From: Crambe crambe
Taxonomy: Eukaryota > Porifera > Demospongiae > Poecilosclerida > Crambeidae
DNA: 64,000 nucleotides
Direction of reading: 5' to 3'
NCBI GenBank assembly: GCA_963924555.1
Contig: OZ004585.1
Location: 8,572,556-8,636,555 of the forward strand
Program-made: the position numbers and the translations under genes
Part shown: one piece after another, positions 44,336 through 55,754 of the stretch
How the letters are laid out: each line of letters opens with the position of its first letter
Numbering within the stretch: position 1 is the first letter of the stretch
Notes under the pieces: model-generated
The model's database searches: none
What the model was told of the DNA's origin: nothing
The model's input: the letters and a program-made list of their open reading frames with translations, nothing else

Positions 44336-47300
44336 TGGGCCCAGAAGCAAACTACTGAGAAGTTAAAGCGGGTGAGTTATTATGAAAATAGCTGCTGTGT
44401 TGTTGTGTTGGTCCAGTATCTCCAACAAGACCCTCTAGACAGTCACTGCCAGCACCTTAGGCCCATAGCAACAGTAGGCCATTACATAGCAACAGTGTAT
44501 AAAGAATGGGGGGTGCTCGTATGCAGGGATGGGTTGTTTGTTGGAATGCTGGACTACTCAACCTTAAAGCAGCTACCTCCAGCATATGTGCCCCAATGTT
44601 TCATGGGCACACCTCATCTGGCATGTCTGCTACCGGCTACTAGACCCCTGTCGGTTTGTATGGCAATATGCTGACTCAGCAAAATTCCTTGACATGTCTG
44701 CCGAGGGAAGTGTGTGAGGTCCATCAACTCATGCACCCCTAGACTCTATTAAGCATTAAAAATAACGAAGATTCTCCACCTTTGGAGTTTGCAGCTCAAA
44801 TGGCTTGCATACTAGACCCCTGCTCAATTTTTTTCAGGCCATTGTACTCGCTCACGAGTCTGCCGAGGGAAGTGGGCGGGGCATAGTGACTCATGGACCC
44901 CTTGATCTTATAGAGCATGATTTACTCTACACATTCTCCAAGTTTGGAAGCCGTAGCTCACATGCTGTGCGTGTGGTGGTTTTTTTTGTGGTGCATGATG
45001 GCTGTCTTTGTGTGTTGGTTGTATGGTTGTCTCACCTTCTCTCTCTCACTCCTCACAGAGGAAGGCATTCTGTCAGAGGGAGATAGAGTACTATGAACAG
45101 GTGAGTGATGAGTGTAGCAGTGGTGTGATGAGGGCGTGGCATGTGGCCCAGTCCATACCTGATGTGTGTTCCATGTGTGCAGGGGATAGCTGACTTGAAG
45201 AGGGAGCTTGCTCAGCCATCCCTGTCTTCAGATAGGAAACAATCCCTGCAGAGGAGTGTTCAGGAGTGGGAGACATTGATCAATAACTACAAACAAGACA
45301 TTCTTGCTATTGATAAAGAATTAGTCAAGCGAGAATTAGCCCTCAGGCAACTTGATTGTAAGTATAGAGATGTTCAACCACTTAGCACTAATTAGATAAT
45401 GTAGCAGTACATGTTCTAAATATAGATAATAGCCCAGAGCTAAAATAACCGTGTTCGTTCAGTAGCGATATAATTAATAGCCCTTAGGAAGTAATTAGTG
45501 GTTAATTAAAAGTAGGTGAAATTAATTAATGTTAAAAACAGGTATAACTTTTGAAGGGAAGGTGCTATAGTTCTAAAGTAAGGACCATTCTGCTTAGAAA
45601 AATTTTCTATTTCTCTGTGAGACAGTTAACATTGTCTAAGGAGTGTGCCAGGTGTGTAATAACCCATTTTGACCAAAATTTAAAGCTGTTTTGTCCATTC
45701 TTGAGCATTGTTGGCATTGGAATGAGTTAGTACTTCAAGTTAGAACTGAATGTGGTACTTGTGGTGGAGGGAAAGAGTCATGGCTGCTGAGTGGTTCATC
45801 TTGTATTCATTTCCTTTAGCTACTCCCCCTGAACCTTCCCCTCCTCTTTCTGCCTCCTCCAACCCTCCTCCTTCTGGTGACAATGGTAAGTTGTGGCTAT
45901 TAAGTGCTCATAACTTGCAGTTGGTGGTTTAGGTTTATGGGTGGTTATAATACTTTAATTATCATAGCTGTCTCTCCACCTGCTGAGTCTGACGAGATTC
46001 AAGAGTTCTTTAAGGAAATAGAAAAGCACATCAAAAGAAGTGGATCCATCGACCGATTACTGGCACACCTGGTGTTCGTAGGCCTCCCTGGTTCGGGAAA
46101 ATCCACACTCATCGCTCGACTCTTGAAACTTCCTCAGATAGAAAAGTTGCTGAAGGCTTCTCCCTCCACTGGTGTCATGAATGGCATCATCGCTGTGGAT
46201 GTTGTTGACGACAAAGCCTCCATGCACGCTGCCAACATAGGCAACAATGAGGACTGGAACACAGTCGAATTTGGCATCAGCTGCCTGCGACAGATGGGCG
46301 TGAAGTGTTTCGTTACGTTTGAAGACGGTGAGAGTGTCGGTGACTCCCAAAGGCCAAGCAAGTCTTCAGTGAAGTGCAATAATGGAAGCGGTAGCAGTCG
46401 ACGTGATTCACCACCACCAACCACTTTGGCCAATGTTCGAAAGATCCTGAAAATAGAAGGAAAATTCACAAGCATTCGTCCATTTCTGGAGAATAGGATT
46501 TCTTTGTACCTGTCGGACACAGGTGGCCAGATAGAGTTCCAAGAATTGCTCCCTCTTTTGGTAGCTGGTCTTGCCATCTTTGTCTTTCTCTTCCCTTTGA
46601 ATGTCAAATTGACTGATTGTTTCAGGATCAGTTATCGAAAGGAAGACGGGAGTGAGGACAACTGCTACACCTCGTCCCTGACCATCAGAGAAGCTCTCCT
46701 GCAGACGTTATCCAGCATCGACGCCATGAGGACAGACACCTCCATTGCAAAGCACAAGCCGTACGTCTTCATAGCAGGCACCCACAAAGACTGCCTCGTG
46801 AAAGAGGTTTGTGGACCTGCATTCGTCCAAGACGAAGCCACCGCCATGGATTTGGAAGACGTGATAAAGAAAGAAGCTGTCGTCAACAGGAAAATAGCAG
46901 AAATTGATGACGAGATCAAGTCACTCATCAAGGAGCACAAGTACGACGACTTGGTCGTTTATGCCAATCCGGATAAGAAACAAGTGATATTCGCTATCGA
47001 TAATACAATGGAGAGTGAAGTCTTTGGAGATATTCGATCACGTATCCTCCAATTCATACGTTCTCGTGAAGAGTTTCGTATCCGATTTCCCCTCAGCTAT
47101 CTCCTTGCCAGCCTGGAACTCCAAGACTCCAGTCAGCCTTTTCTTCAGCGCAAAGAGTTCACTGAAGCTGTTTCCCAGTATGGAATCAGCGAAGGAGAAG
47201 TAGACCATCTGCTCCAATTCCTCCACAGCAGGATCGGACAAATTCGCTACTTCCCAACAAAAGGCCTCAAAGACGTGATCGTCAAAGAACCACAAGCCCT

Positions 47301-49484
47301 CTTCAATCTGGTGACAGATCTGATCGTGAATAGTTTTAAGCGAGGTGGCACCATGTCAGATCATCTGGAAGTACAGAAGGGGATTTATACGTTCAACGAT
47401 TTTCATTTTGAATCTCATGTTTCAAATCTCACCCCTAAAAAGGTGATCGAACTCCTGAAGGAACTGCGCATAGTTGCTCCTTTCCACGATCGTCAAGCTG
47501 AAGTGGAAAAATATTTTATTCCCTGCGTCTTGAACCACCTCTCAGAGTCCACCCTGGAGGAGAAGCAGACAGACATCCAGTCCCTAGTCTTCACGTTTGA
47601 GTGTGGTCATTGCCCTAAGGGGGCATTTGGGGTCCTCGTCCATTACATCCTCACTCTCGAAGAAGAGGGGAAGATCAATTGGAACCTGGACATCAATAAG
47701 ATTTCCCGTGACCAGGTATCGTTCCAGTTTGGCATCTATGAAGACACCATCACCCTCAAGTTTCTGACCACACACCTAGAGGTGAGGTGCTGTCCTGATC
47801 CTGTAACTGAGAGAATCGAAGATTTCTCCAAGAAGGCAGTCTGCAACCGAGTTCGAACAGTACTTCAGGATGGAATAAAGCAGGCTACCAAGAGCCTGCA
47901 TTACGATGAGAAAAAGATGAAGCACGGCCTTGGTCAACTTTGCAATAAGTGCAGACAAATTCATAAGGTGGTGGAAGCAAGAAGCCAACAATACATACTC
48001 AAGTGTCCGAATGGAAGCTACCCTTTACCAGATGGTGGGCTGTACTGGTTTGGGCTGAGTAAGTGCAGTGTAGATGGTTCTATTGATGTGGAGTGTTCAT
48101 GTCTGATGTACTTGATTGCAGGTCCTCCAGTCTACTCCTTACCTGGTGAAGTGAGGGTGAAGGAAGGCTGTGACAAGGAGATCCAGTGGATGGTATCATG
48201 TGAGCCTCCCCTCAGGGACAATTCCCAACACTCCTTATCTAGAGAAGGCGGTCAATCTTTTCGTCAAGATAACGTCTTTATCCAAGGAAGTGATATATGC
48301 TTCAGAAAAGTGAAAAGGAGAGATGCAGGGAAGTATGTCATCAGCTCCTCCAATGCCATTGGCAAAGGTCACGTTTCATTCAACCTCCAAGTCCAATGTG
48401 AGTCTATTCTTTGCATCTAATGAATATGAGTTATATACCTTCCTCCCTCCATGCAGGCTCACCAAAATATGCTCTCAAGTCATATTACATTGAGGCTACT
48501 GCTGGGACCACGCCCACTGTCCAATTCTCTGTGGACTGCTGCCCTCCATTGGATGAAGATGTTCGACACACTCTGACCAAGGAAGGAGCTGGGGCAGCCA
48601 CCATGCGATTTGAAGTAGAAGATGACATCATCATCTTTCGGAGAGTGACTGAGACAGATGGGGGAAGATATTCAATCAGCTGCGAGAATGACGTTGGAGT
48701 GGGACAGGCAACCTTGGAGTTGGTGGTGAATCCTTCTACAACAAGGACTGCCTGCAGTCCTAAAGCTGGTGAGTAAACCCAATCCTTAGAAATTAGTTAT
48801 AGAATGTCTCTAAATCAAGAGTATAAGAAATTCTCCCCTCCCTCTATCCTCACATACACTATGTACACTTCAGCCACTCAGAGTTCTCTGGGAACAGTTG
48901 ACCATTTTCAGGTGTCTTCATTACTCAAGGCCTTGAACAATGATGAGGTGATAACATTGGGGACAGCTCTCGGATTGGATTTCAACAATTTGAAGAGAAT
49001 GACGAGCCTTCCTGATGACATGGTTGGAGCATGGTTAAGGGGCGATGATAACGTCATCGAAACAAGTGGTCCTCCAAGCTGGGAAAGTCTGGCTACAACA
49101 CTCGACAAAACTGGTCACACAAAGATAGCCATCACCATCAGGAGAGGTAAGTGTGTGGTTTGATGTTTGAGAAGTAGAACTCATCAATGTCTCTCTCTCA
49201 CTTAGAAAAACTGCACATGGTCACTAGTTCTCCTTCCCCTCCACATCAAACAGGTTAGTCCTTCAATCAGTCTGATCAATATGTACCATTGTAATGAAGT
49301 GTCACTCTTGTAGGAATGATACTGTAAGGTTCATGCCCATAATTGACTTAAGATCTGAATCCACAAACCTGTCATGTTGTTGATAATTTTATACTTTGCA
49401 GGTCCTCCACTTAATCCTTCCTCTCCTCCTTCTCAACCTGCCCCCTCCTCCCAAAGAACCAAATCAAGCTGCTCATTGTTATAA
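44336..49484 (+). CDS. Roc-COR-like GTPase with two Ig domains, Death domain and CaaX tail
   Basis: Eleven exons join in phase to 3531 bases (1176 residues, start codon not found): 44336-44371, 44838-44966, 45059-45100, 45183-45357, 45820-45885, 45968-48058, 48122-48397, 48457-48768, 48874-49146, 49206-49253, 49402-49484. Residues ~1-127 are coiled coil (ADLKRELAQ, LVKRELALRQLD). A Pro-rich hinge follows. About 185-460 is a GTPase: P-loop GLPGSGKST, DTGGQ switch II, GTHKD as in Roc domains. About 460-830 is COR-like, ending in a Cys pattern (CNKCRQIH, LKCPNGSYPLPDGG, YWFG) seen in sponge receptors. Two I-set-like Ig domains follow (RDAGKYVISSSN; TDGGRYSISCEN), then a Death domain (LGLDFNNLKRM, PSWESLATTLDKTGHTKIA) and a Pro/Ser tail ending CSLL. 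That tail predicts geranylgeranylation and membrane attachment. No signal peptide or TM segment is seen. A cytosolic danger-sensing role is inferred. Confidence 0.85.
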
Positions 49485-50196
49485 TCACAATTACTTGTTA
49501 CTTGTTATCATGTGTTTTGTGTCATTAATTGTTTGTGTAATAATTGTTTGTTGATGTGCAATAGAGGGAAAGGGTCGTCATAACTCAAACCACAGTTAAG
49601 TGCTAACTATGGAGTCACACCCCAGGCCTTGTAGCCTTGAATTCCAGCAGCCCTGATAAAGGACACTCTGAAAAGAGGACAAACAAGAACTGGAAGGGCT
49701 CCATATAGTTATTGCCGATGATATTATGATTCCAACCAGATTGAAGGATAGCACAGTGTGATAATTTGACTTAGTGAGTTCCTGATACTCTTCAAATGGT
49801 CAAGATAAACTGAGTATTTTAAATATCATTAGGAATAGCTTTGGTGCAATGTTTATTATTCTCATGCAAGAAACATTTTCCAAAAGTAGCTATGGAGATC
49901 TTTCTAGAGAGGTTTAGCTAGCAGCACATCAAAGGATCTACCTCAAACTTGTATAGCTATAGAATTCTTTATACTTTAATAGGATGGACAACACAAACCT
50001 TTAAGCTGAATGAATTGAACTGGATCCTGTAATCAAAATAATTTGCTTTTTTTCATGAATCAGTGTCATTCTAGCCAGCGAAGATCAAAGATCTTAGTGA
50101 GCAATAATTATTTAAAGTGTTTCTGGTACTAAGGAAGTAGCTACTGCAGAGGAAGACCCAAAGATAATTATTGTATACCACAAACTAATACATTAG
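49485..50196. other. Intergenic, MITE trace only
   Basis: Nothing coding seen. 49655-49690 has AAAGGACACTCTGAAAAGAG, a fragment of the common MITE. Confidence 0.5.
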
Positions 50197-50519
50197 GTAG
50201 TTGAAGTGCTGAGAAAGTATTTGCTAGAACTTCTGCCCTGTGCCACAGATGTGCAGCAATTGAATTGGATATATCCCTTGATCCCCAGATTAAGTGTTCA
50301 GTGTTGTGTGACATTGATCAACATCCTCCCTCACCCCAACGACATCGACTACCTGATCCACTCGGGGTACACCCCTCCCCCTCTCCTCATCCTCTCCGAA
50401 GGATTACACCTCTTCACCAATGGCATCTTCATGTAAGCAATTCAAGCTCTAGATTGGAGTCAAAGTGTGTGATATGCATGGGGCAAAATTTGCACTTTTG
50501 TGAAGCATAAATTCCCCCA

Positions 50520-51330
50520 ATCCACAAATTCTACCCAATGAAAATTTCCTTATTTCCTGGCAGGAGTTATTGGGTGTCCCTTTGAATTGAAGTGGGTAAT
50601 GATCATCAATAATGTGAATGACAAAGTTGGTAATGGTTGAAAGTCACAGAGTAGCACACAGATGACTTGAGCAGGTACTACTGTGTGATAAATTTGTACA
50701 TGTGATAATGAGTTCTTAATTAATCAGTCTCTAATCATTTAGCTCTCACCTCTAATGTTAATTGGTCAACCTCTAACACATATCACTCTACATAATGGAG
50801 AATTCAACCTAATGCAGAGTTTTTTCCCCATAATTAGACCTCTCACTTGAATTCCTCCATTGTTTATTTGATTCACATACTCCAATAAACTCACATGATG
50901 TTTAGTTGTGGTATAACCACTTATAATGAAGAGTTCTTAATTGGATTTCAGGTTGCCTCTAGCAAGTATTTTATTAATATGCACTTATAAGTAAGATGTG
51001 TATGACTACGTCAGTTTACTCTCTGAAGATAACTCGAACGATGATAACCAAATTCATAAATGAAGAGATTTAGCACATTTCAACTATGTAGGTGACCTGT
51101 TGAAAAAAAACAAAAAAATCTAGTAAATTTAGCCCATTAAAAATAATTATGTTGTAGCTGACAATCAATCCATATGGTGGCTAAACTATTGTGGCCATAG
51201 GGACACAGTTTAAGTATTAAAGGGATGCAGATGTTGTATCTCCAACTGTCCAACTAATAAGGTAATGTGTACAAGGTGATTATTTCAAGAGTATCAAGTT
51301 TAAGATGGTGCTTTTACCCTTTATATATAT
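50520..51330. other. Gap between exon-like blocks, nothing seen
   Basis: AT-rich and stop-dense in all frames; no splice-bounded exon or clear repeat. Confidence 0.5.
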
Positions 51331-51507
51331 ATTATATTAGGCATGTCGTTCCTGATGGAACAGGGGATCCTCTCCTCTCCCCGAGGCCCTTCTGAGGTAG
51401 CCAATTTCCTACAAGAGAATCCTGGACTCAGACTATATTGGCAAATGAAAGAATAGCTGTATAATAGTCAGGTGCAATATCATCTAATTAAAGACATAGC
51501 AACTTAG

Positions 51508-51822
51508 GCAGTTCCAAACAAATCACTTGTTTAACGGATTTTTTCTCCTTTCTTATAGGCAGGCAGGACCAAACAAACTTAAACATCAACTACCTCATAA
51601 ACTACCTCAGTATACTACCTCAGTATACTACCTCATAAACTACCTCAGTATACTACCTCAGTATACTATGCATCATGTTTATAATTATGGTCATTTGTTC
51701 AAAGAAACAACAGTATACTGGGATCTAGTATACAAAGATAAACAGCAGTATACTGAGGATATACAAGTTTAAATTCGGCAGGGAAATCCGTTAAACAAGT
51801 GATTTATTTTGAACTGTCTTAT
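51508..51822. mobile_element. ~315-bp inverted-repeat element, ATCACTTGTTTAACGGAT ends
   Basis: The left arm (CAGTTCCAAACAAATCACTT then GTTTAACGGAT) is inverted at the right (ATCCGTTAAACAAGTGAT then TTATTTTGAACTGTC), about 30 bp per arm. The core is a short tandem of ACTACCTCAGTATACTACCTC. It separates the two Sec7-like exons. Confidence 0.85.
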
Positions 51823-52371
51823 CTATACTATTCACATACTAGACACAGTACAAAATATTCCATGTAAATTTATTATCATGTTTTCACAGCAAACAGCCCT
51901 TGCATGTGCCTGCCCTCAGAGAGTCCTTTCGTCTGCCTGGGGAGGTCCCTGTGGTTGAGAGGATATTGGAAGTGCACTGGCTGGTGAGTAGGATGAGTAT
52001 TGTATTGGAGTCCTATTGCATGAGTTCAGTAGTACTTCATGTAAGTGTGTGATGCGATATCTTTATGGAGCAAAGTGAATGGAATGACCATGTGTGGAAA
52101 TAGAGTTTTACATAACTAACTTCTGGTGGTGGTTGGAGTGTATCAAGTCAGCCTAACCAAATTAATGCTGAATGCTCTATCAGAAGTCACATGTGCAATC
52201 TTAGTTACATGTTGTTGTTATTCTTACAACAAAGATATGCTGTGAAATTTAATAGTAAAATACTTTCATGCATAGTCGAAGTTCTATTTAGCCTCACTTA
52301 CTGCTTGTAAACTTAAACACGGGATTATAAACACGGTAACCATTTTAATGTGAATACTGAATGACCCATTG

Positions 52372-52948
52372 GTGTCTTAATGTGAGTACTGAATGACCCC
52401 TTGATGTCTTAATGTGAGTACTGAATGACCCCTCGATGTCTTAATGTGAGTACTGAATGATCCCTTGATGTCTTAATGTGGTACTGAATGACCCTTGATG
52501 TCTTAATGTGAGTACTGAATGACCCCTTAATGCCTTAATGTGAGTACTGAATGACCCCTTGATGTCTTAATGTGAGTACTGAATGACCCCTTGATGTCTT
52601 AAAATGAGTACTGAATGACCCCTTGATGTCTTAATGTGAGTACTGAATGACCCCTTGATGTTTTAATGTGAGTACAGAATGATCCCTTGATGTCTTAATG
52701 TGAGTACTGAATGACCCCTTGATGTTTTAATGTGAGTACCCTTGATGTCTTAATGTGAGTACAGAATGACCCCTTGATGTCTTAAAATGAGTACTGAATG
52801 ACCCCTTGATGTCTTAATGTGAGTACAGAATGACCCCTTGATGTACTGAATGACCATTGATGTCTTAATGTGAGTACTGAATAACCATAGATGTCTTGAT
52901 GTGAGTACTGAATGGACCCCCTTGATGCCTTAATGTGAGTACTGAAAT
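52372..52948. repeat. ~32-bp tandem repeat TCTTAATGTGAGTACTGAATG
   Basis: About 18 units of TCTTAATGTGAGTACTGAATG plus ACCCCTTGATG, with several indels. Every unit contains GTGAGTAC, a perfect-looking splice donor, and TGATG. Confidence 0.95.
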
Positions 52949-53097
52949 CAAGTATGTTAATTACCAGTAATAATGACAGGGATCTACTCTTCCTTGATTC
53001 TAAAGGAAAACTTTTGATTGTTTTCCAGAGAAGAAGAGATACGTAATAATGCCAGATGAGCGGAGCATTCAGGATCAGTCAGGGAAAACTACCAGTG

Positions 53098-53405
53098 GAA
53101 AATTCTGTAATCGACAATTGGAACCTCTCTATTGTGGACACTTTGGGACCTTGGAAATTGTCCTTAGTATCAATACACAGAGATGGAACCTCTCTATTCT
53201 GAGACCTTGGAAATTGTCCTTAGTATAGAAATGTTCTCAATATATACACAGAGATGGAACCTCTCTATTCTGAGTCCTTAATAAGGTGTTCTCAATATTA
53301 TAGAGATTGAATGCACTAAAATTACAGTAAAATATCTCTCTATTGTGGACATTTTAGGGACCTTGAAAATGTTGAACCTCTCCATTGTGAACCTTAGAAT
53401 AAAGG
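53098..53405. repeat. Repeats of GGAACCTCTCTATTGTGGAC
   Basis: Four to five diverged copies of GGAACCTCTCTATTGTGGAC, then TTTGGGACCTTGGAAATTGTCC. The motif resembles ends of the ACAGTGGAACCTC family, so this may be a cluster of nested or tandem MITE fragments. Confidence 0.7.
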
Positions 53406-53521
53406 CAGTCATTACCGCTATAATATTTCCTGAACAGAAGGTGTATTATCTGTACAAACATGTCCAATATACGTAGCTAGGTTGTGGGAAGTTTAAATTC
53501 CAATCAGAGGACGGACTATGC

Positions 53522-54135
53522 ATTTTTCCAAGAAAGATGTTTAGTTAATTATTGCAGTCAGCAGATGCCAGCCACCACCCTATAACTTGTGTCGTGACAT
53601 AGTGTGACCTTTAATGACCTCTGGGGTTTCATGTAATAGAGATATTTATAAGAATCACTTTTACTGTTCATGCACTGAAAGTGAACAAACACAGCTGTTC
53701 TTTATGCCTGTGGTGTTCAGTTGGGATCAATAAACACCGCAACAATAATCATGACAGTACCATGGAGTGCGAAATTTTTGTGGGGCAAAATTTTAGTGTT
53801 ATATGTGGGTTTTGGGAATTTTTTTTTTTTTGGTTTTTTTTTTTTTTTTTTTTTTTTAATAGCCACAGTCCATCAGTCAACACAGTTTAATGATCTCAAC
53901 TTGAGGGGGTGCTCAAATAGGCTGTGCATCGGAGGATGTTATTTTATCCTGATCCCTGATGAGAGTTGCAGTGGGAATCTTTTTGCCATATATTCAGTGG
54001 GTGTGGGTGTCAGAGATCAAAAGTATCAAATAAGCCAAAAAATGGAGTGTGTCATCACACATCATCATAAGAGCAGCCCTCAAACTGAGATAAGTAATCT
54101 CATCTGTGGAGTGAGGATCTTCTGCATTATAAGTC
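53522..54135. repeat. Duplicated block, copy 1
   Basis: It matches 55003-55610 over most of its length, sharing AAGAAAGATGTTTAGTT, CAGTCAGCAGATGCCAGCCA, GACATAGTGTGACCTTTAAT, CATGGAGTGCGAAATTTTTG and GTGCTCAAATAGGCTGTGCA. It includes a T/G-rich run at 53819-53857. The open frames are poorly kept between copies, so it is not considered coding. Confidence 0.85.
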
Positions 54136-55002
54136 ACTTTTGATCTGGTGCTTATTATGATGGAAATGTAGTTTATTCATTTTTAATGATACTTAATCCA
54201 TTTGTTATTACTTCTAAATGCATGCATGGAGTAGTGTGGTACAACGTATTTTGTACATCCTTATTGATGGGAAATAGCCTTTGGTGGAAATAAGATTATT
54301 ATGTTGACCAAAGTCCTGTAATGCTATCTAATCACATGTATGTTCTGATAATGGCTTCCTAACTGAACCACACACACTACATCACATCCTGAATGTAGTG
54401 TCACTTCATTCAGGATGGTTGTCCATAAGAATGAGAAAAATTGGCTACATCAATGAAATGTGGTAACCTGTGATAGCGTTGTAGAAGATGCTAAAAAAAT
54501 TTGTTGCAAGTCTTATTAAATCAACTGTAATTGACTGTTCCTTACTGCAAATGTGGTATGCTGGTCATGGGAATGGTTGGTGATAGAACCCTGGACCCTT
54601 AGATGGCTCGTAATTGGTTTGTGGGAATGTTGGTGCTCCCCATGCCCAGAGTATTAGTATTACTCAGTGTGTTCAAACAGGTAGTATACTCAAATGCTAG
54701 AAGGGCTAGCATAGTAGAATTCATTTTTAAGCCACTAGCTCCTTTTCCCTTATTTATTCTAATTTCCACAACAGATAGTGGAGGTTTGTACTAAAGACAA
54801 TCCCCAACCAAAATCCTATTCTTAATGTAATTGGAGCACATAATAATTATGCACGATATATTATGGTTCTTAGTGGATTTTTAAGTTGTGCATTTTTACA
54901 GAGAGATGCACTAACAGTATCTTGAAAATAGGCTCCTAATTAATCTCCATATTTGGAGTCTTAATTGGATTTCCTAATGCAGACATAAATGAGACTTTTT
55001 TC
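54136..55002. other. No gene seen
   Basis: AT-rich spacer between the two copies of the duplicated block; no repeat, RNA gene or exon recognised. Confidence 0.5.
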
Positions 55003-55610
55003 CAAGAAAGATGTTTAGTTTATCAGAATTAGTTGCAGTCAGCAGATGCCAGCCACCGCCCTATAACCTATAACTGTGTCGTGACATAGTGTGACCTTTA
55101 ATGACCTCTAGTTCTGGGGCTTCATGTGATAGAGAGATTAGAATCACTTTTATTGTTCATTCACTGAAAGTGAATAAACACAGCTGTTGTTTATGTCTGT
55201 GGTGTTCAGTTGGGATATCAATAAACACTGCAACAATAATGGCAGTACCATGGAGTGCGAAATTTTTGTGGGGCAAAATTTTAGTGTTATACATGGTTTA
55301 GGGGGTTGGTTAGCCACTCAGTATTTTCCATTTTTAATGATCTCAACTTGAGGGGTGCTCAAATAGGCTGTGCATCGGAGAATGCTGATCCCTAATGAGA
55401 TTTACAATGGGAATCTTTTGGGTTTTTTTGTTTGAAATAGCCACAGTCCATCAGTCAACACTGTTTAATGATCTCAACTTGAGGGGGTGCTCAAATAGGC
55501 TGTGCATCGGAGGATGTTATTTTGTGACAATGGGACCATATTCGGTGGGTGTGGGTGTCAGAGATCAAAAGTATCAAATAAACCAAAAAATGGAGTACTT
55601 CTGCACTTCT
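55003..55610. repeat. Duplicated block, copy 2, with an internal second duplication
   Basis: It is the counterpart of 53522-54135. The segment TGATCTCAACTTGAGGGGTG and its continuation occur twice here (about 55337 and 55468) but once in copy 1. A second, nested duplication therefore happened in this copy. Confidence 0.85.
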
Positions 55611-55754
55611 GCACTTCTGCACTAGTGAATAAGACATTCACATGTAAGGAAGTTATTGGGTATGCAAAATATGTCACATATTTCTATGAATAGCATCACT
55701 TAAGTTGCAAGTTTTCTCTATGGCTACAATTGTTCTTCTGCACTTCTGCACTTC

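Larger units (their letters stand above)
50197..53046 (+). pseudogene. GBF1-type ARF-GEF fragments (Sec7 region), probably degraded
   Basis: Exon-like blocks lie between good splice signals. 50197-50432 encodes LLPCATDVQQLNWIYPLIPR and later DYLIHSGYTPPPLLILSEGL; its family is not recognised. 51341-51456 encodes MSFLMEQGILSSPRGPSEVA and NFLQENPGL, matching the start of a Sec7 domain (FLxExGLL ... PxxVAxFLxENPxL), then a stop. 51890-51983 encodes PALRESFRLPGEVPVVERIL, which carries the Sec7 glutamic-finger motif FRLPGE. 53029-53046 adds RRRDT and a stop. The later Sec7 half with the MLNTDxHN motif was not found. The first and third blocks join in phase, but the second does not fit that phase. 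Sec7 proteins load ARF GTPases with GTP at the Golgi. The best reading is a broken or alternatively spliced relic. Confidence 0.5.

Noticed and set aside
45904-48420. Single 838-codon gene starting at 45904
   Set aside because: The frame begins inside an intron and runs through a 63-nt intron at 48059-48121. The real product is spliced from exons on both sides.
53681-54143. Phe-rich open frames
   Set aside because: They cross T-rich runs and are not conserved between the two copies of the duplicated block.
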